Below are positions 56,332 to 64,000 of a stretch of DNA of 64,000 nucleotides, piece after piece. The notes beneath the pieces are model-generated. The model was not told the origin of the DNA and searched no databases. It was given only the letters and a program-made list of their open reading frames with translations. This stretch comes from Corynebacterium urinipleomorphum (GTDB lineage: Bacteria > Actinomycetota > Actinomycetes > Mycobacteriales > Mycobacteriaceae). Location of the stretch: NCBI RefSeq assembly GCF_900155535.1, contig NZ_LT706963.1:251929-315928 (forward strand), given 5' to 3'. Numbering within the stretch: position 1 is the first letter of the stretch; every line of letters starts with the position of its first letter. Made by a program: the position numbers and the translations under genes.

Positions 56332-56523
56332 ATGGCAAATGAAGATAAAGGCAAGTTCCTGACCGTCGCTGAAGTCGCGGAGATCATGCGTGTCTCCAAG
56401 ATGACGGTCTACCGTCTCGTCCACTCCGGCGAACTGCCGGCAGTGCGCGTTGGACGTTCGTTCCGCGTGAATGAGACGGCTGTCAACGAGTACCTGGATT
56501 CCTCCGTTTACGACGTGGGATAA
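56332..56523 (+). CDS. Excisionase/MerR-type HTH protein, BldC-like
   Basis: 63 residues, one winged-helix domain: FLTVAEVAEIMRVSKMTVYR followed by LVHSGELPAVRVGRSFRVN. This is the pattern of BldC, the short MerR-like regulator of streptomycete development, and of 'helix-turn-helix domain' excisionase-like proteins of actinobacteria. The gene is a stand-alone, chromosomal one with no phage genes nearby, so a regulator rather than an excisionase is likely. Target genes unknown. Confidence 0.87.
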   Translation: MANEDKGKFLTVAEVAEIMRVSKMTVYRLVHSGELPAVRVGRSFRVNETAVNEYLDSSVYDVG

Positions 56524-56744
56524 TTCTGGGGCTACCCGCCGCCCGGCGACAGTTAGGCGGTATTGGGGTGGTCCGCGCCGACATCCTGAAGAAATCGACA
56601 CGCCCCCGCGGCCTAGGTTTGTGAACCTGCAGGTCGCGGGCGCACTCGGGTTCGCTCCCGGGCACGTGCCGTTGATTTTCTCAAGGCATCTGGCGCGGGC
56701 CGCCTTTTTTCGTGTTTTCAGGCACTGCCCGCCGGGGCCGGTTT

Positions 56745-56773
56745 TTGGTTTCGCCCAGCCAGGCCGGTAGAAT
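56745..56773 (+). promoter_or_regulatory. Promoter of bS22
   Basis: TTGGTT (56745-56750) and TAGAAT (56768-56773) with an ideal 17-base spacer, about 135 bases upstream of the bS22 ATG. Confidence 0.65.
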
Positions 56774-56796
56774 TTTCCGAGTATTCGTGCCGCGCA

Positions 56797-56859
56797 CTGG
56801 GCTGCCCGCCCAGTCCTGTTCCGGGAGTGCACCCCGGACGCGCCGCCGGAAAGGCGGCG
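56797..56859 (+). promoter_or_regulatory. Three consecutive stem-loops in the bS22 leader RNA
   Basis: CTGGG/CCCAG (56797-56813), TCCGGG/CCCGGA (56820-56838), and CGCCGCC/GGCGGCG with loop GGAAA (56841-56859) follow directly one another. They end 49 bases before the ATG and would form a structured leader in the transcript. May be involved in ribosomal-protein feedback or stability. Confidence 0.5.
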
Positions 56860-56908
56860 GATGCGGTAGGGAACTGTACGTACGACAGACGAAAAGTGAG
56901 GAAACCTG

Positions 56909-57010
56909 ATGGGTTCTGTGATCAAGAAGCGCCGCAAGCGCATGTCCAAGAAGAAGCACCGCAAGATGCTGCGCCGCACCCGCGTTCAGCGCCGCAAGCT
57001 CGGTAAGTAG
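56909..57010 (+). CDS. Ribosomal protein bS22 (AURKAIP1/COX24 domain mini-protein)
   Basis: 33 residues, [19 protein letters not shown] at the start and [11 protein letters not shown] at the end; about half Lys/Arg. It matches the 33-aa bS22 protein first seen in mycobacterial 30S structures; the same short AURKAIP1/COX24-like sequence is widespread in actinobacteria. ATG 56909 follows GTGAGGAAACC. Too short for standard gene callers. Confidence 0.92.
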   Translation: MGSVIKKRRKRMSKKKHRKMLRRTRVQRRKLGK

Positions 57011-57055
57011 AGCGCCGAGAACTCGGTGCAGTCGCACACCAGCGGCTGTCTCATC

Positions 57056-57111
57056 CAGCACCCCTTCTGCTACCGGCCCGCTAAAGGGCCGCAGGTGTAG
57101 AAGGGGTGCTG
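57056..57111 (+). terminator. Strong hairpin terminator after bS22
   Basis: CAGCACCCCTTCT (57056-57068) pairs with AGAAGGGGTGCTG (57099-57111), 13 bp without mismatch, and an inner CGGCCCG/CGGGCC-like stem lies in the loop. It is followed by TCGTTATTG. Confidence 0.78.
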
Positions 57112-57171
57112 TCGTTATTGGGGGCCGGTTTGGGGCAGCCTGCGTCATGTCGCATGGGGCAGTCACAGAGG

Positions 57172-57198
57172 TAGAATGGACCTATCAGCCACTGATAG
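57172..57198 (+). promoter_or_regulatory. OYE gene promoter with palindromic operator
   Basis: TAGAAT (57172-57177) is the -10 box. Directly downstream is CTATCAG-CCA-CTGATAG (57182-57198), a perfect 7-base inverted repeat covering the predicted start point. This fits a TetR- or MarR-type repressor operator. No regulator gene is adjacent. Confidence 0.65.
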
Positions 57199-57301
57199 TG
57201 AGCTGACACCTGATATTCGCACCCAGCCCCCGATCGCCGCTCATCGCGGTTGTTTCCTGCGCCTGCGGTCATGCGGGGGACAAGTAGAGAAGGGATTCTT
57301 C

Positions 57302-58561
57302 GTGTCCACTCCGAACGAATCGGCCAACGCCATCTTCGAACCTGCCACACTGGGCCCGGTCGAGCTCCGCAACCGCTTCATCAAGGCCGCGACCTCCGAG
57401 GGACGTTCCCCGAACGGCCGCGTCACTGACGAGCTCATTGCGTACCACGAGGGCTTCGCTCGAGGTGGTGTCGGTATGACCACTTTGGCGTACTGCGCCA
57501 CCTCCCCGAAGGGCTTCTCCGCCCCGGGTCAGATCCTCATGGAGAAGGAGTCTTTGCCGGGCCTGAAGGACTTCACCGCCACGATGCACGAGCATGGCGC
57601 GAAGGCATCGGCGCAGCTGGGCCACGCTGGTCCGGTGGCTACCCGCCAGCAGATCGGTGAGACCCCGTGGGCACCCAGTAAGTTCATCAACCCCACCAGC
57701 TTCAACTACTGCCGCCGCATTTCCAAGGACGAGATCAAGACCGCGATCCGCGAATTCGCCGACGCGGCAGAGCTCGCCGCCGAGGCTGGCTTCGACGCTC
57801 TCGAGCTGCACTTTGGCCACCTGTACCTGCCGTCGTCGTTCCTTTCCAACTGGATCAACAAGCGCGACGACGAGTACGGCGGCAACATTGAGAACCGCTC
57901 CCGCTTCGTCCGTGAGATCTCCCAGGCTGTGAAGGAACGCGTTGGCGATGATGTTGCCATCATCGCCAAGATGTCCATGACCGACGGCATTCCGGGCTCG
58001 ATCGTCCTGCCGGATTCGCTGCAGACGGCGCAGATGCTTGACGCCGACGGCAACGTCGACGCAATCCTGCTCACCCAGGGCTCCTCCGTGGTCCGCCAGA
58101 TGTGGCTGTTCCGCGGTGAGCCGCCGTTGGCTGGTTTCGCCGAGCACATGCCGTTCCCGTTCAACGTGGGTGTGCGCATGTTCGGCAAGCCGATGCTGGG
58201 CGACTTCGAGTACCACGATATGTACATGTACGAAGATGCCCGCCAGTTCCTGGACAAGGTCAAGAACACCAAGCTGGTCCTCCTCGGCGGCCTGACCCAG
58301 CGCGAGCACTTTGAGAAGGGCTACAACGAGGGCTTCGAGTTCTTCGAGATCGGCCGTGCCTTGCTGCGTGAGCCCGACATGATCCAGAAGATTCAGGAGA
58401 AGCCGGGATACCGCACGCTGTGCGACCACAACAACTACTGCATGCCGTCCGTCTTTGGTAAGACGCACTGCATCTACTCCCCGGACTATGCAATGAAGGC
58501 CGAGGACCGCGAGATTCGCCCGGCGGAGACCGCCGGTGCGTCCGAGCGAATCGAGGGCTAG
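57302..58561 (+). CDS. NADH:flavin oxidoreductase (Old Yellow Enzyme family)
   Basis: 419 residues from GTG 57302 (RBS GAAGGGA). FMN-binding TIM barrel: LRNRFIKAATSEGR near 22, HAG-containing QLGHAGPVATRQQ near 105, FDALELHFGHLYLPSSFLSNWINKRDDEYGG (shown by key HFGHLYLPSSF and DEYGG) near 170, LGGLTQREHFEKG near 320. Residues past 370 end in a Cys cluster (HNNYCMPSVFGKTHCIY) but there is no C-terminal NAD/FAD domain, so it is not a full dienoyl-CoA reductase. Reduces activated C=C bonds of xenobiotic or electrophilic compounds; operator upstream suggests induction. Confidence 0.88.
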   Translation: MSTPNESANAIFEPATLGPVELRNRFIKAATSEGRSPNGRVTDELIAYHEGFARGGVGMTTLAYCATSPKGFSAPGQILMEKESLPGLKDFTATMHEHGAKASAQLGHAGPVATRQQIGETPWAPSKFINPTSFNYCRRISKDEIKTAIREFADAAELAAEAGFDALELHFGHLYLPSSFLSNWINKRDDEYGGNIENRSRFVREISQAVKERVGDDVAIIAKMSMTDGIPGSIVLPDSLQTAQMLDADGNVDAILLTQGSSVVRQMWLFRGEPPLAGFAEHMPFPFNVGVRMFGKPMLGDFEYHDMYMYEDARQFLDKVKNTKLVLLGGLTQREHFEKGYNEGFEFFEIGRALLREPDMIQKIQEKPGYRTLCDHNNYCMPSVFGKTHCIYSPDYAMKAEDREIRPAETAGASERIEG

Positions 58562-58566
58562 CCGGC

Positions 58567-59607
58567 TTAGCGCCGCTTGCGGCGCCGGCGGGCCACGAGC
58601 ACGCCGGCAGCTCCGGCCGCCATCCCGGCCGGGAGCAGCCAGCTCAACAGCAAGCGGCGCACAGGGCGGTAATCGCGGATGAGCCAGCCGTGCTCTTCCG
58701 CATGCTTACGCAGCTTGCGGTCAGGGTTGATCGCCACCGGCGTACCCACCATGGACAGCATGGGAATGTCGTTCGCGGAATCTGAATATGCGGTGCACTG
58801 AGCGAGGTCCAAGCCCTGGATTGCCGCCAAAGCCGCGACAGCGTGAGCTTTGCCCGGCCCGTGCAGAATGTCGCCGACCAGGCGCCCGGTGAACTTTCCG
58901 TCGGCCTCCTCGGCGACAGTGCCCAGCGCGCCCGTGAATCCCATCCGAGTGGCCAGGAATTGGCCTACCTGCACCGGCGTGGCAGAGACCAACCAGACCT
59001 GTTCGCCGGCGGCGACGTGCATCGCGGCGAGCTCCCGGGTGCCGGCGTAGGTGCGGTCGATGAGACGGTCGTCGACAATATCGCTGCAGATCTCCTTGAG
59101 CGACTCGACTTCCTGCCCCTTGACAAAGTTCAGTGCCATCTCGCGCCCCGACCCGATCGCATCCGGCAGCTCGGAGCCGAACACCCGGTACTGGATCTGC
59201 GCCACGAAGTAGGGGAAAATCTCGCTGAGGCTCAAGAATTTGCGTCGGAACAGCTCAATACCGAGCAGGATGAGCGAGGACCCCTGAATCAGTGTGTTGT
59301 CCACATCGAAGAAGGCCGCGGCGCCCGGATGCTGGGGAATGTCCGGATCCGGCTGAGTCAGGCGCATTCCGCCGGCGGTGGCGGCGGCGCCGGACACAGA
59401 ATCGACACCCGTGGTGAATTGCTCGATGCCAATGCCGAAGGTCTCCTCGATTGCGGCCTCGGCGGCGGCTTCACCGGCAGCGCGCTGATGGTCGTCGTCG
59501 ATAGGCGGAAGTGCAGTCTCCTCAATGAAGCGGCGCAGGTTGCCCCGTGAAATCGACCACTGTGCGAGGTAATCGCGGCCGGGGAGGGAACCGTTGTCGG
59601 GGCTCAC
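58567..59607 (-). CDS. HAD-IB hydrolase (SerB-like) with C-terminal membrane segment
   Basis: 346 residues from GTG 59605-59607. HAD motif I is AFFDVDNTLIQGSS (nucleophile D101, acid/base D103), motif II/III near 220-250, motif IV YSDSANDIPML near 290. A ~95-residue N-terminal region with no known domain precedes it, and a hydrophobic segment followed by RRRRKRR ends the protein (about 322-346). Members of the HAD-IB subfamily include SerB and lipid-linked phosphatases. Convergent with the OYE gene, 5 bases apart. Confidence 0.85.
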   Translation of the reverse strand: MSPDNGSLPGRDYLAQWSISRGNLRRFIEETALPPIDDDHQRAAGEAAAEAAIEETFGIGIEQFTTGVDSVSGAAATAGGMRLTQPDPDIPQHPGAAAFFDVDNTLIQGSSLILLGIELFRRKFLSLSEIFPYFVAQIQYRVFGSELPDAIGSGREMALNFVKGQEVESLKEICSDIVDDRLIDRTYAGTRELAAMHVAAGEQVWLVSATPVQVGQFLATRMGFTGALGTVAEEADGKFTGRLVGDILHGPGKAHAVAALAAIQGLDLAQCTAYSDSANDIPMLSMVGTPVAINPDRKLRKHAEEHGWLIRDYRPVRRLLLSWLLPAGMAAGAAGVLVARRRRKRR

Positions 59608-59716
59608 GGCGGGGTGGTCTCCTTCGATCGTGGGTGGGCGGGTTCAGTGGCGGGTAGCCTAAGTAAACATCGTAAGCCTTCGCGGGCGCGTATCGACGAG
59701 AAGGAGCCCTCTTTAG

Positions 59717-59965
59717 ATGACCCACACTGTTCAGGTGATGGTTCGGCAAACGTGCGGATCGTGCGCGAGGGTGGTGGAGCAGATTACCCCCGTGGTGGCT
59801 GCTGCCGCTGCGGTGCTTGAAACCGTCGACGTGGATGAGAGCGATGAACTCGCGCTCGAGTACGGGGACCGGGTGCCTGTGATTGTCATTGACGGCGAGG
59901 AATTCGCCTGCTGGGAAGTGGATAATGATGAGCTAGCCGCGGAGCTGGGGATCAGCCGCGGGTGA
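59717..59965 (+). CDS. Glutaredoxin-like protein (DUF836/Grx family)
   Basis: 82 residues. Active-site CGSC at residues about 13-16 (VRQTCGSCARVVEQ), with a thioredoxin-fold TVP-like cis-Pro element as DRVPVIVIDGEEF near 52. Sits upstream of the heme genes in a similar position to C. glutamicum. With mycothiol in the cell it may act as a redoxin, but its redox partner is not shown. Confidence 0.82.
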   Translation: MTHTVQVMVRQTCGSCARVVEQITPVVAAAAAVLETVDVDESDELALEYGDRVPVIVIDGEEFACWEVDNDELAAELGISRG

Positions 59966-60079
59966 CCCTTCCCGGGCGGGTATTTTCGGCAACACTGAGA
60001 CCCGGGGGTAGTCTTTGGGTTGACTTGTGGCGCTGCGACCGCGCCAGGAGCCGAGTGAGATGGTCTGGAGGAAGATTTC

Positions 60080-61474
60080 GTGAGCGTTCTTGTGGTGGGT
60101 ATGTCCCACCGGTCGGCGCCTGTGGCGCTGCTGGAGCGGTTGAGCATGGACGAGGCTGTGCAGACCGAATCCGCTTCCGCGCTCATTGAGCAGCCCAGCC
60201 TGTCGGAGGCGATGATCATCTCCACATGCAACCGGCTTGAGGTATACGCCGTCACCAACGCCTTCCACACCGGCGTGAATGATGTTCTCCGGGTGCTCGA
60301 GCGGTTCTCCGGCGTCGATGTCGCCGAGCTGCGCGGGTACCTCTACGTTCGCTATGCCGATGCCGCCGCCGAGCATCTCATGCGTGTCGCATCCGGCCTG
60401 GATTCGATGGTGGTGGGGGAGCAACAAATCATCGGCCAGGTGCGCGCTGCGTACCAGGACGCTGCGGACCGCGGCACTGTCGGCCCGGCCCTTCACGCAT
60501 TGGCTCAGTCGGCGCTGCATACAGGCAAGCGCATCCACTCGGAGACCGCCATTGATGACACTGGCGCGTCCATGGTCACTTTCGCCCTCGATGAAGCGAT
60601 GAAAGAGATGGGCTTGGACCCGTCCGATTCCCTGGCTGGCCGCACAGCGCTGGTCCTCGGTGCCGGCGCAATGTCGTCGCTGGCGGCCACCAATTTGGGT
60701 AAACGCGGGGTGGACAAGCTGATCATCGCCAACCGCACCCGCTCACGCGCTGAGAGGCTTGCTGAGCACGCCCGCGAAGCGGGGGTCACCGCCGAGGTGG
60801 TGGACTTCTCGGCGCGTGCCGGAGCGTTGTCCCGGGTGGACATGGCCGTTTCCGCTACTGCTAGTGACGGCTTCACGTTGACTTCCGAGGATATTTCGGG
60901 CCCGGCGACGCTGGTGGACCTGTCCCTGCCCCGCGATATCGACGATGCCGTGGGGGAGCTCGAGGGAGTCTCCCTGATCAACATCGAGGCGCTGCACGCG
61001 AAGCTCGGCGACGAAGAAGTCAACCCCGGTTCCGCTGCGGAAGGCACCTTGGCACGACGCCGCGCTGAAGAGATCGTCGCGGAAGAAATTGCGGAATTCA
61101 GCAGTGAGCAGCGTGTGCGCGATGTCGCACCGATTGTCACCCAACTGCGACTCAACGCGGCAGAAACGGCGAAAACAGAGTTGGAGAAGCTGCGGTCGCG
61201 GCTGCCGGAATTGGACGAGGCTGCTTTCAACGAAGTGTCCAAGACTGTCAAGCGGGTGGTGGACAAACTCCTGCACCAGCCGACAGTGAAGATCAAGGAG
61301 CTGGCGGCCGCACCTGGCGAGGTCAGCTACGAGATCGCCATTGAGGAACTCTTCGGTCTGACCGGGGGCAAAGACACGACCACCGGGTTGGCTGGGGGAG
61401 GAACCGGCATCAAATCCGCCAGCGGGTACGAGAAGAACTCGCTCTCTGGCTTCTGTGAGAAAGGAAACGAGTAG
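60080..61474 (+). CDS. hemA: Glutamyl-tRNA reductase
   Basis: 464 residues from GTG 60080. Nucleophile C50 in [11 protein letters not shown], and [15 protein letters not shown] near 113, [13 protein letters not shown] [14 protein letters not shown] near 153, NADPH-binding [16 protein letters not shown] near 190, and the C-terminal dimerisation helix with [14 protein letters not shown] near 345. First committed step of tetrapyrrole synthesis by the C5 route (glutamyl-tRNA to glutamate-1-semialdehyde). A 35-residue Gly/Lys/Ser-rich tail follows. Confidence 0.95.
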   Translation: MSVLVVGMSHRSAPVALLERLSMDEAVQTESASALIEQPSLSEAMIISTCNRLEVYAVTNAFHTGVNDVLRVLERFSGVDVAELRGYLYVRYADAAAEHLMRVASGLDSMVVGEQQIIGQVRAAYQDAADRGTVGPALHALAQSALHTGKRIHSETAIDDTGASMVTFALDEAMKEMGLDPSDSLAGRTALVLGAGAMSSLAATNLGKRGVDKLIIANRTRSRAERLAEHAREAGVTAEVVDFSARAGALSRVDMAVSATASDGFTLTSEDISGPATLVDLSLPRDIDDAVGELEGVSLINIEALHAKLGDEEVNPGSAAEGTLARRRAEEIVAEEIAEFSSEQRVRDVAPIVTQLRLNAAETAKTELEKLRSRLPELDEAAFNEVSKTVKRVVDKLLHQPTVKIKELAAAPGEVSYEIAIEELFGLTGGKDTTTGLAGGGTGIKSASGYEKNSLSGFCEKGNE

Positions 61475-62403
61475 TGACGAACGCGACCGCACCTGGCACC
61501 GAGGGGACAGAGACCACGATGCGTGCGCTGCGCGTGGCCACTCGTGGATCGAAACTCGCGCGCACTCAGGCGGGTCACATGCGTGACGCACTGATCAACG
61601 CCGGATACGCCTCGGAGCTCACCATCGTCACTACCGCGGGCGACCTAAGTCAAGCTCCCGTGGAGCGTATCGGCGTGGGCGTGTTCACCACTGCGATCCG
61701 TCAGGCAATTTTCGACGGAGAAGCAGATGTGGCAGTTCATTCCTTCAAGGACTTGCCCACAGCCGAAGAGCCGCGCACGCACCTGGTCATTCCAGTGCGG
61801 GAGGACCGCCGTGAAGCACTCATCGCCCGCGACGGCATGAGCCTTGCAGACCTGCCTGAAGGAGCGCGTGTGGGCACTTCCGCACCGCGGCGCATTTCCC
61901 AACTCAAGACCATGCGCCCTGACCTGGATATTCAGCCGCTGCGCGGGAACATCGATTCCCGCATGGGCAGGGTCACCAGCGGCGAACTAGACGCAGTCGT
62001 GCTCGCCTACGCGGGGCTGACTCGCGTGGGACTGGGAGACCAGGCCACGCAGGTCTTCGATCCCAACGAATTCATGCCGGCTCCCGCGCAGGGCGCCCTG
62101 GCAGTGGAATGCAGGGCGGATGATGAGTACGCGCGGGAAGCCGTCGATAAGCTGGTCAGCCCCGATGACACGTTGTGTGCGATGGCCGAACGTACGGTGC
62201 TCGCTGGACTGGAGGCCGGATGCACGGCGCCGGTCGCGTCGACCGCCACGATCGACGGGGAGGCCATCACTTTGCGCGGCGGCGTGTTCGCCCTCGACGG
62301 GTCCGCTCAGCTAGTGGAGGAAGCAACGGGTACGGATCCGGTGGAGCTCGGACGAGACATCGCGCGCAAGCTTTTCAACGGCGGCGCGGCCCGCTTCCTC
62401 TAA
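61474..62403 (+). CDS. hemC: Porphobilinogen deaminase
   Basis: 309 residues from GTG 61474, overlapping the hemA stop by one base (TAGTG), [27 protein letters not shown] near 20, [11 protein letters not shown] near 85, [16 protein letters not shown] near 140, and the dipyrromethane cofactor Cys in [11 protein letters not shown] near 248. Converts four porphobilinogen to hydroxymethylbilane. One motif copy (VDKLV) lies near 225. Confidence 0.95.
   Translation: MTNATAPGTEGTETTMRALRVATRGSKLARTQAGHMRDALINAGYASELTIVTTAGDLSQAPVERIGVGVFTTAIRQAIFDGEADVAVHSFKDLPTAEEPRTHLVIPVREDRREALIARDGMSLADLPEGARVGTSAPRRISQLKTMRPDLDIQPLRGNIDSRMGRVTSGELDAVVLAYAGLTRVGLGDQATQVFDPNEFMPAPAQGALAVECRADDEYAREAVDKLVSPDDTLCAMAERTVLAGLEAGCTAPVASTATIDGEAITLRGGVFALDGSAQLVEEATGTDPVELGRDIARKLFNGGAARFL
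62142..62152 (+). repeat. CGTCGATAAGC motif, copy 19
   Basis: Coding strand of hemC, read Val-Asp-Lys (AVDKLV). Confidence 0.9.
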
Positions 62404-62584
62404 GACCCCGTTTCCAGCGGTAATTTCTGGAATTCGGCGCTCTAAATTAAGGTGTAGATACCATATGCCGTCGGCGCCGCTTCCCATCTGGTCCCCCTAG
62501 CGTGTTTTTGGGGCCGTCAGCAGGCGCGATGCGCACCTTTGTAAGTAATTTTTGTCGCGATCTGGCTAGAAAAGATTTGAGTCA

Positions 62585-64000
62585 ATGACGAGTGCCGCCA
62601 TGCCGCTGCCCGCGGATGAAAACGCGTCTTCCGCAACCCCCACCCCGAAGGGGCGGGTCGTTTTCGTCGGCGCGGGTCCGGGCAACCCGGATTTGCTCAC
62701 CATCCGTGCCCGCGAAGTCCTCGAACGCAATTCGGTCGCTGTGGTCGATCCTGACGTTTCCGCCGGTGTGCGCGATGTTGTCGGCGCCGACTTGCCCGTG
62801 CCGGAAGAGAAACTGAAGGCCGCGGAAGAGGCGTACGAGGAGATGTGTGCCAAGGCCAAGGAGGCCGGTGCGCGCCGGAAGCCGCCGAAGCCTGCTGATC
62901 CTACTGCTGCGGAATTGTCTGAAGCAGCCCCGCAAGGCGAGAGCATTGTGGCGCCGCTTGAAACCGCTCTGGATAAAGCGGCAACAGCCATCGAGCGCGG
63001 AGACGCGGGCGACGGCGACGTGATCCGTCTCGTTGCGGGCAACCCGCTCACCCGCAATGCGATCATGGAGGAAATCTCTGCGGTGGCAGCCGCCGGGCTG
63101 GAATTTCAGGTGGTGCCGGGAATGTCGCTGCCGTCGACGGTTCCGTCCTTCGCCGGCATCGGTCTGGGCTCCACCTATACCGAGGCTGACTTGGGTAATG
63201 AGCCCGTTGACTGGGATGGGCTCGCTGCTGCGCCGCAGCCGCTGGTGCTGCAGGGTGAAGCACGCCACTTGCCGGTGATCGCCGAAGAGCTGACCGCCCG
63301 CGGGTACAGCGCTTCAACCCCGCTGACGGTCACGGTCAATGGCACGACACGGTTGCAGCGGACGTTCGACGCGACGCTGGGGACCGTCGGCAAGCTGGAC
63401 GCTGATTTGGACGGCACCCTTATCGTCACAATCGGCACCGCCGTAGATGACCGTTCGAAGTACTCCTGGTGGGAGAACCGCCCCCTGTACGGGTGGCGCG
63501 TCCTCGTGCCGCGCGCGAAGGAGCAGGCTGGCCCGATGAACGCCCGCCTCACCTCCTACGGCGCGATCCCGCAGTCGGTGCCCACGATCTCTATGGAGGC
63601 ACCGCGTAATCCCGCGCAAATGGACCGCGCGATCAAGGGCATCGTTGAAGGGCGTTATCAGTGGATCGTGTTCACCTCGGTCAATGGTGTCAACGCGGTG
63701 TGGGACAAGTTCGAGGAACTCGGGCTGGACGCGCGCTCGTTCGCCGGCGTGCACCTCGCTGCTGTGGGCACCAAGACCGCCGAAGCGATCCGCGCCCGCG
63801 GCATGTTCCCCGAGCTGCTGCCGCACCGCACCAAGCAGAACGCACAGGGGCTCGTCGATGTCTTCCCGGAATACGTCGAGGAGATCGATCCGGTGGGCCG
63901 CGTGCTTCTGCCGCGCGCTGACATCGGCACCGACGTGCTCGTTGACGGACTCGTTGAGCGCGGCTGGGAAGTAGACGATGTTGTGGCTTACCGCACCGTG
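62585..64000 (+). CDS. cysG: Uroporphyrinogen-III synthase / C-methyltransferase fusion, 3' end outside window
   Basis: First 472 residues from ATG 62585; the frame stays open to the window end. The N-terminal SUMT-like domain starts KGRVVFVGAGPGNPDLLTIRA near 22 (SAM-binding GAGPG), with RLVAGNPLTRNAIMEE near 145 and VVPGMSLPSTVPSFAGIGLG near 170. Residues about 295 onward are HemD: GWRVLVPRAKEQAGPMNARL, VFTSVNGVNAVWDKFEELG, GTKTAEAIRARG and LLPRADIGTDVLVDGL. So one protein closes the uroporphyrinogen ring and has a methyltransferase-like domain, as in the HemD/CysG fusions of actinobacteria. The SUMT domain contains an unusual Pro/Ala/Glu-rich insertion (about 70-135) and may not be active. 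Confidence 0.9.
   Translation, partial: MTSAAMPLPADENASSATPTPKGRVVFVGAGPGNPDLLTIRAREVLERNSVAVVDPDVSAGVRDVVGADLPVPEEKLKAAEEAYEEMCAKAKEAGARRKPPKPADPTAAELSEAAPQGESIVAPLETALDKAATAIERGDAGDGDVIRLVAGNPLTRNAIMEEISAVAAAGLEFQVVPGMSLPSTVPSFAGIGLGSTYTEADLGNEPVDWDGLAAAPQPLVLQGEARHLPVIAEELTARGYSASTPLTVTVNGTTRLQRTFDATLGTVGKLDADLDGTLIVTIGTAVDDRSKYSWWENRPLYGWRVLVPRAKEQAGPMNARLTSYGAIPQSVPTISMEAPRNPAQMDRAIKGIVEGRYQWIVFTSVNGVNAVWDKFEELGLDARSFAGVHLAAVGTKTAEAIRARGMFPELLPHRTKQNAQGLVDVFPEYVEEIDPVGRVLLPRADIGTDVLVDGLVERGWEVDDVVAYRTV

Larger units (their letters stand above)
56524..56908 (+). other. Leader and promoter region of bS22
   Basis: 385 bases without a gene. A terminator-like GGCGCGGGCCGCC-TTTTTT (about 56692-56710) may end the HTH transcript; the bS22 promoter and a hairpin-rich leader follow (see separate entries). 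Confidence 0.55.

Noticed and set aside
56332..56523. Excisionase of an integrated element
   Set aside because: The sequence has an Xis-like HTH, but no integrase, att-like repeats or phage genes are near; BldC-type regulator is more likely.

Overview
The window is chromosomal DNA from a GC-rich, mycolic-acid-containing actinobacterium, most likely a Corynebacterium. The evidence is two secreted mycolyltransferases, mycothiol genes (mshA and a mycothiol-dependent formaldehyde dehydrogenase), a fused rmlCD gene, the gpmA-senX3-regX3 block, a bS22 mini-gene, GTG starts and tightly packed genes. Gene order (topA-cyclase-holB; lpd-sdhCAB; hemA-hemC-cysG/hemD) resembles Corynebacterium glutamicum as I remember it; no alignment could be run.

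Layout. 1-6.8 kb: DedA-type membrane protein (partial), topA, adenylate cyclase, holB and a tRNA-Thr. 6.9-12 kb: a DUF4442 protein, an acyl-CoA synthetase, a secreted SGNH hydrolase, and the mscR/MBL-hydrolase formaldehyde-detoxification pair. 12-23.1 kb (minus strand): a thioredoxin-fold protein, then a cell-envelope block (DUF2304, two GT2 glycosyltransferases, rmlA, rmlCD, a CAP-domain surface protein, rmlB, a flippase-like protein), then a Tat-exported DyP peroxidase and a PCu(A)C copper-chaperone lipoprotein. 23.2-30.3 kb: a prolyl oligopeptidase, two mycolyltransferases and, between them, a 41-codon gene resembling the small mycomembrane peptides, plus a DUF222/HNH protein. 30.4-37 kb: lpd, an SRPBCC protein, the sdhCAB operon and a small membrane protein. 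37-45 kb: DUF445, DUF2516, a degenerate DeoC, an LmeA-like protein, a methyltransferase, a DUF2505 protein, murB and fadD. 45.6-56 kb: an EspI/MinD-like ATPase, mshA, a secreted trypsin-like protease, gpmA, senX3-regX3, a Cys-rich protein, Ppx/GppA, a Pro/Lys-rich membrane protein and proC. 56.3-64 kb: a BldC-like HTH protein, bS22, an Old Yellow Enzyme-type reductase, a HAD phosphatase, a glutaredoxin, and hemA-hemC-hemD/cysG (the last cut by the window end).

Most of this is core metabolism and envelope biogenesis; I see no prophage, IS element or CRISPR array. The most striking signal is not a gene. The exact 11-mer CGTCGATAAGC occurs 19 times (11 on the plus strand, 8 on the minus), where about 0.03 copies would be expected by chance. 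It is spread over the whole window, mostly inside genes, nearly always in the frame that reads Val-Asp-Lys or Leu-Ile-Asp, and often has a G-rich, C-poor tract on its 5' side. It behaves like a maintained genome-wide signal (such as an uptake sequence, recombination hotspot or nucleoid-protein site), and I know of no description of it. Second in interest is the 41-residue, Ser/Thr-rich leaderless peptide between the two mycolyltransferases, a candidate O-mycoloylated mycomembrane protein.
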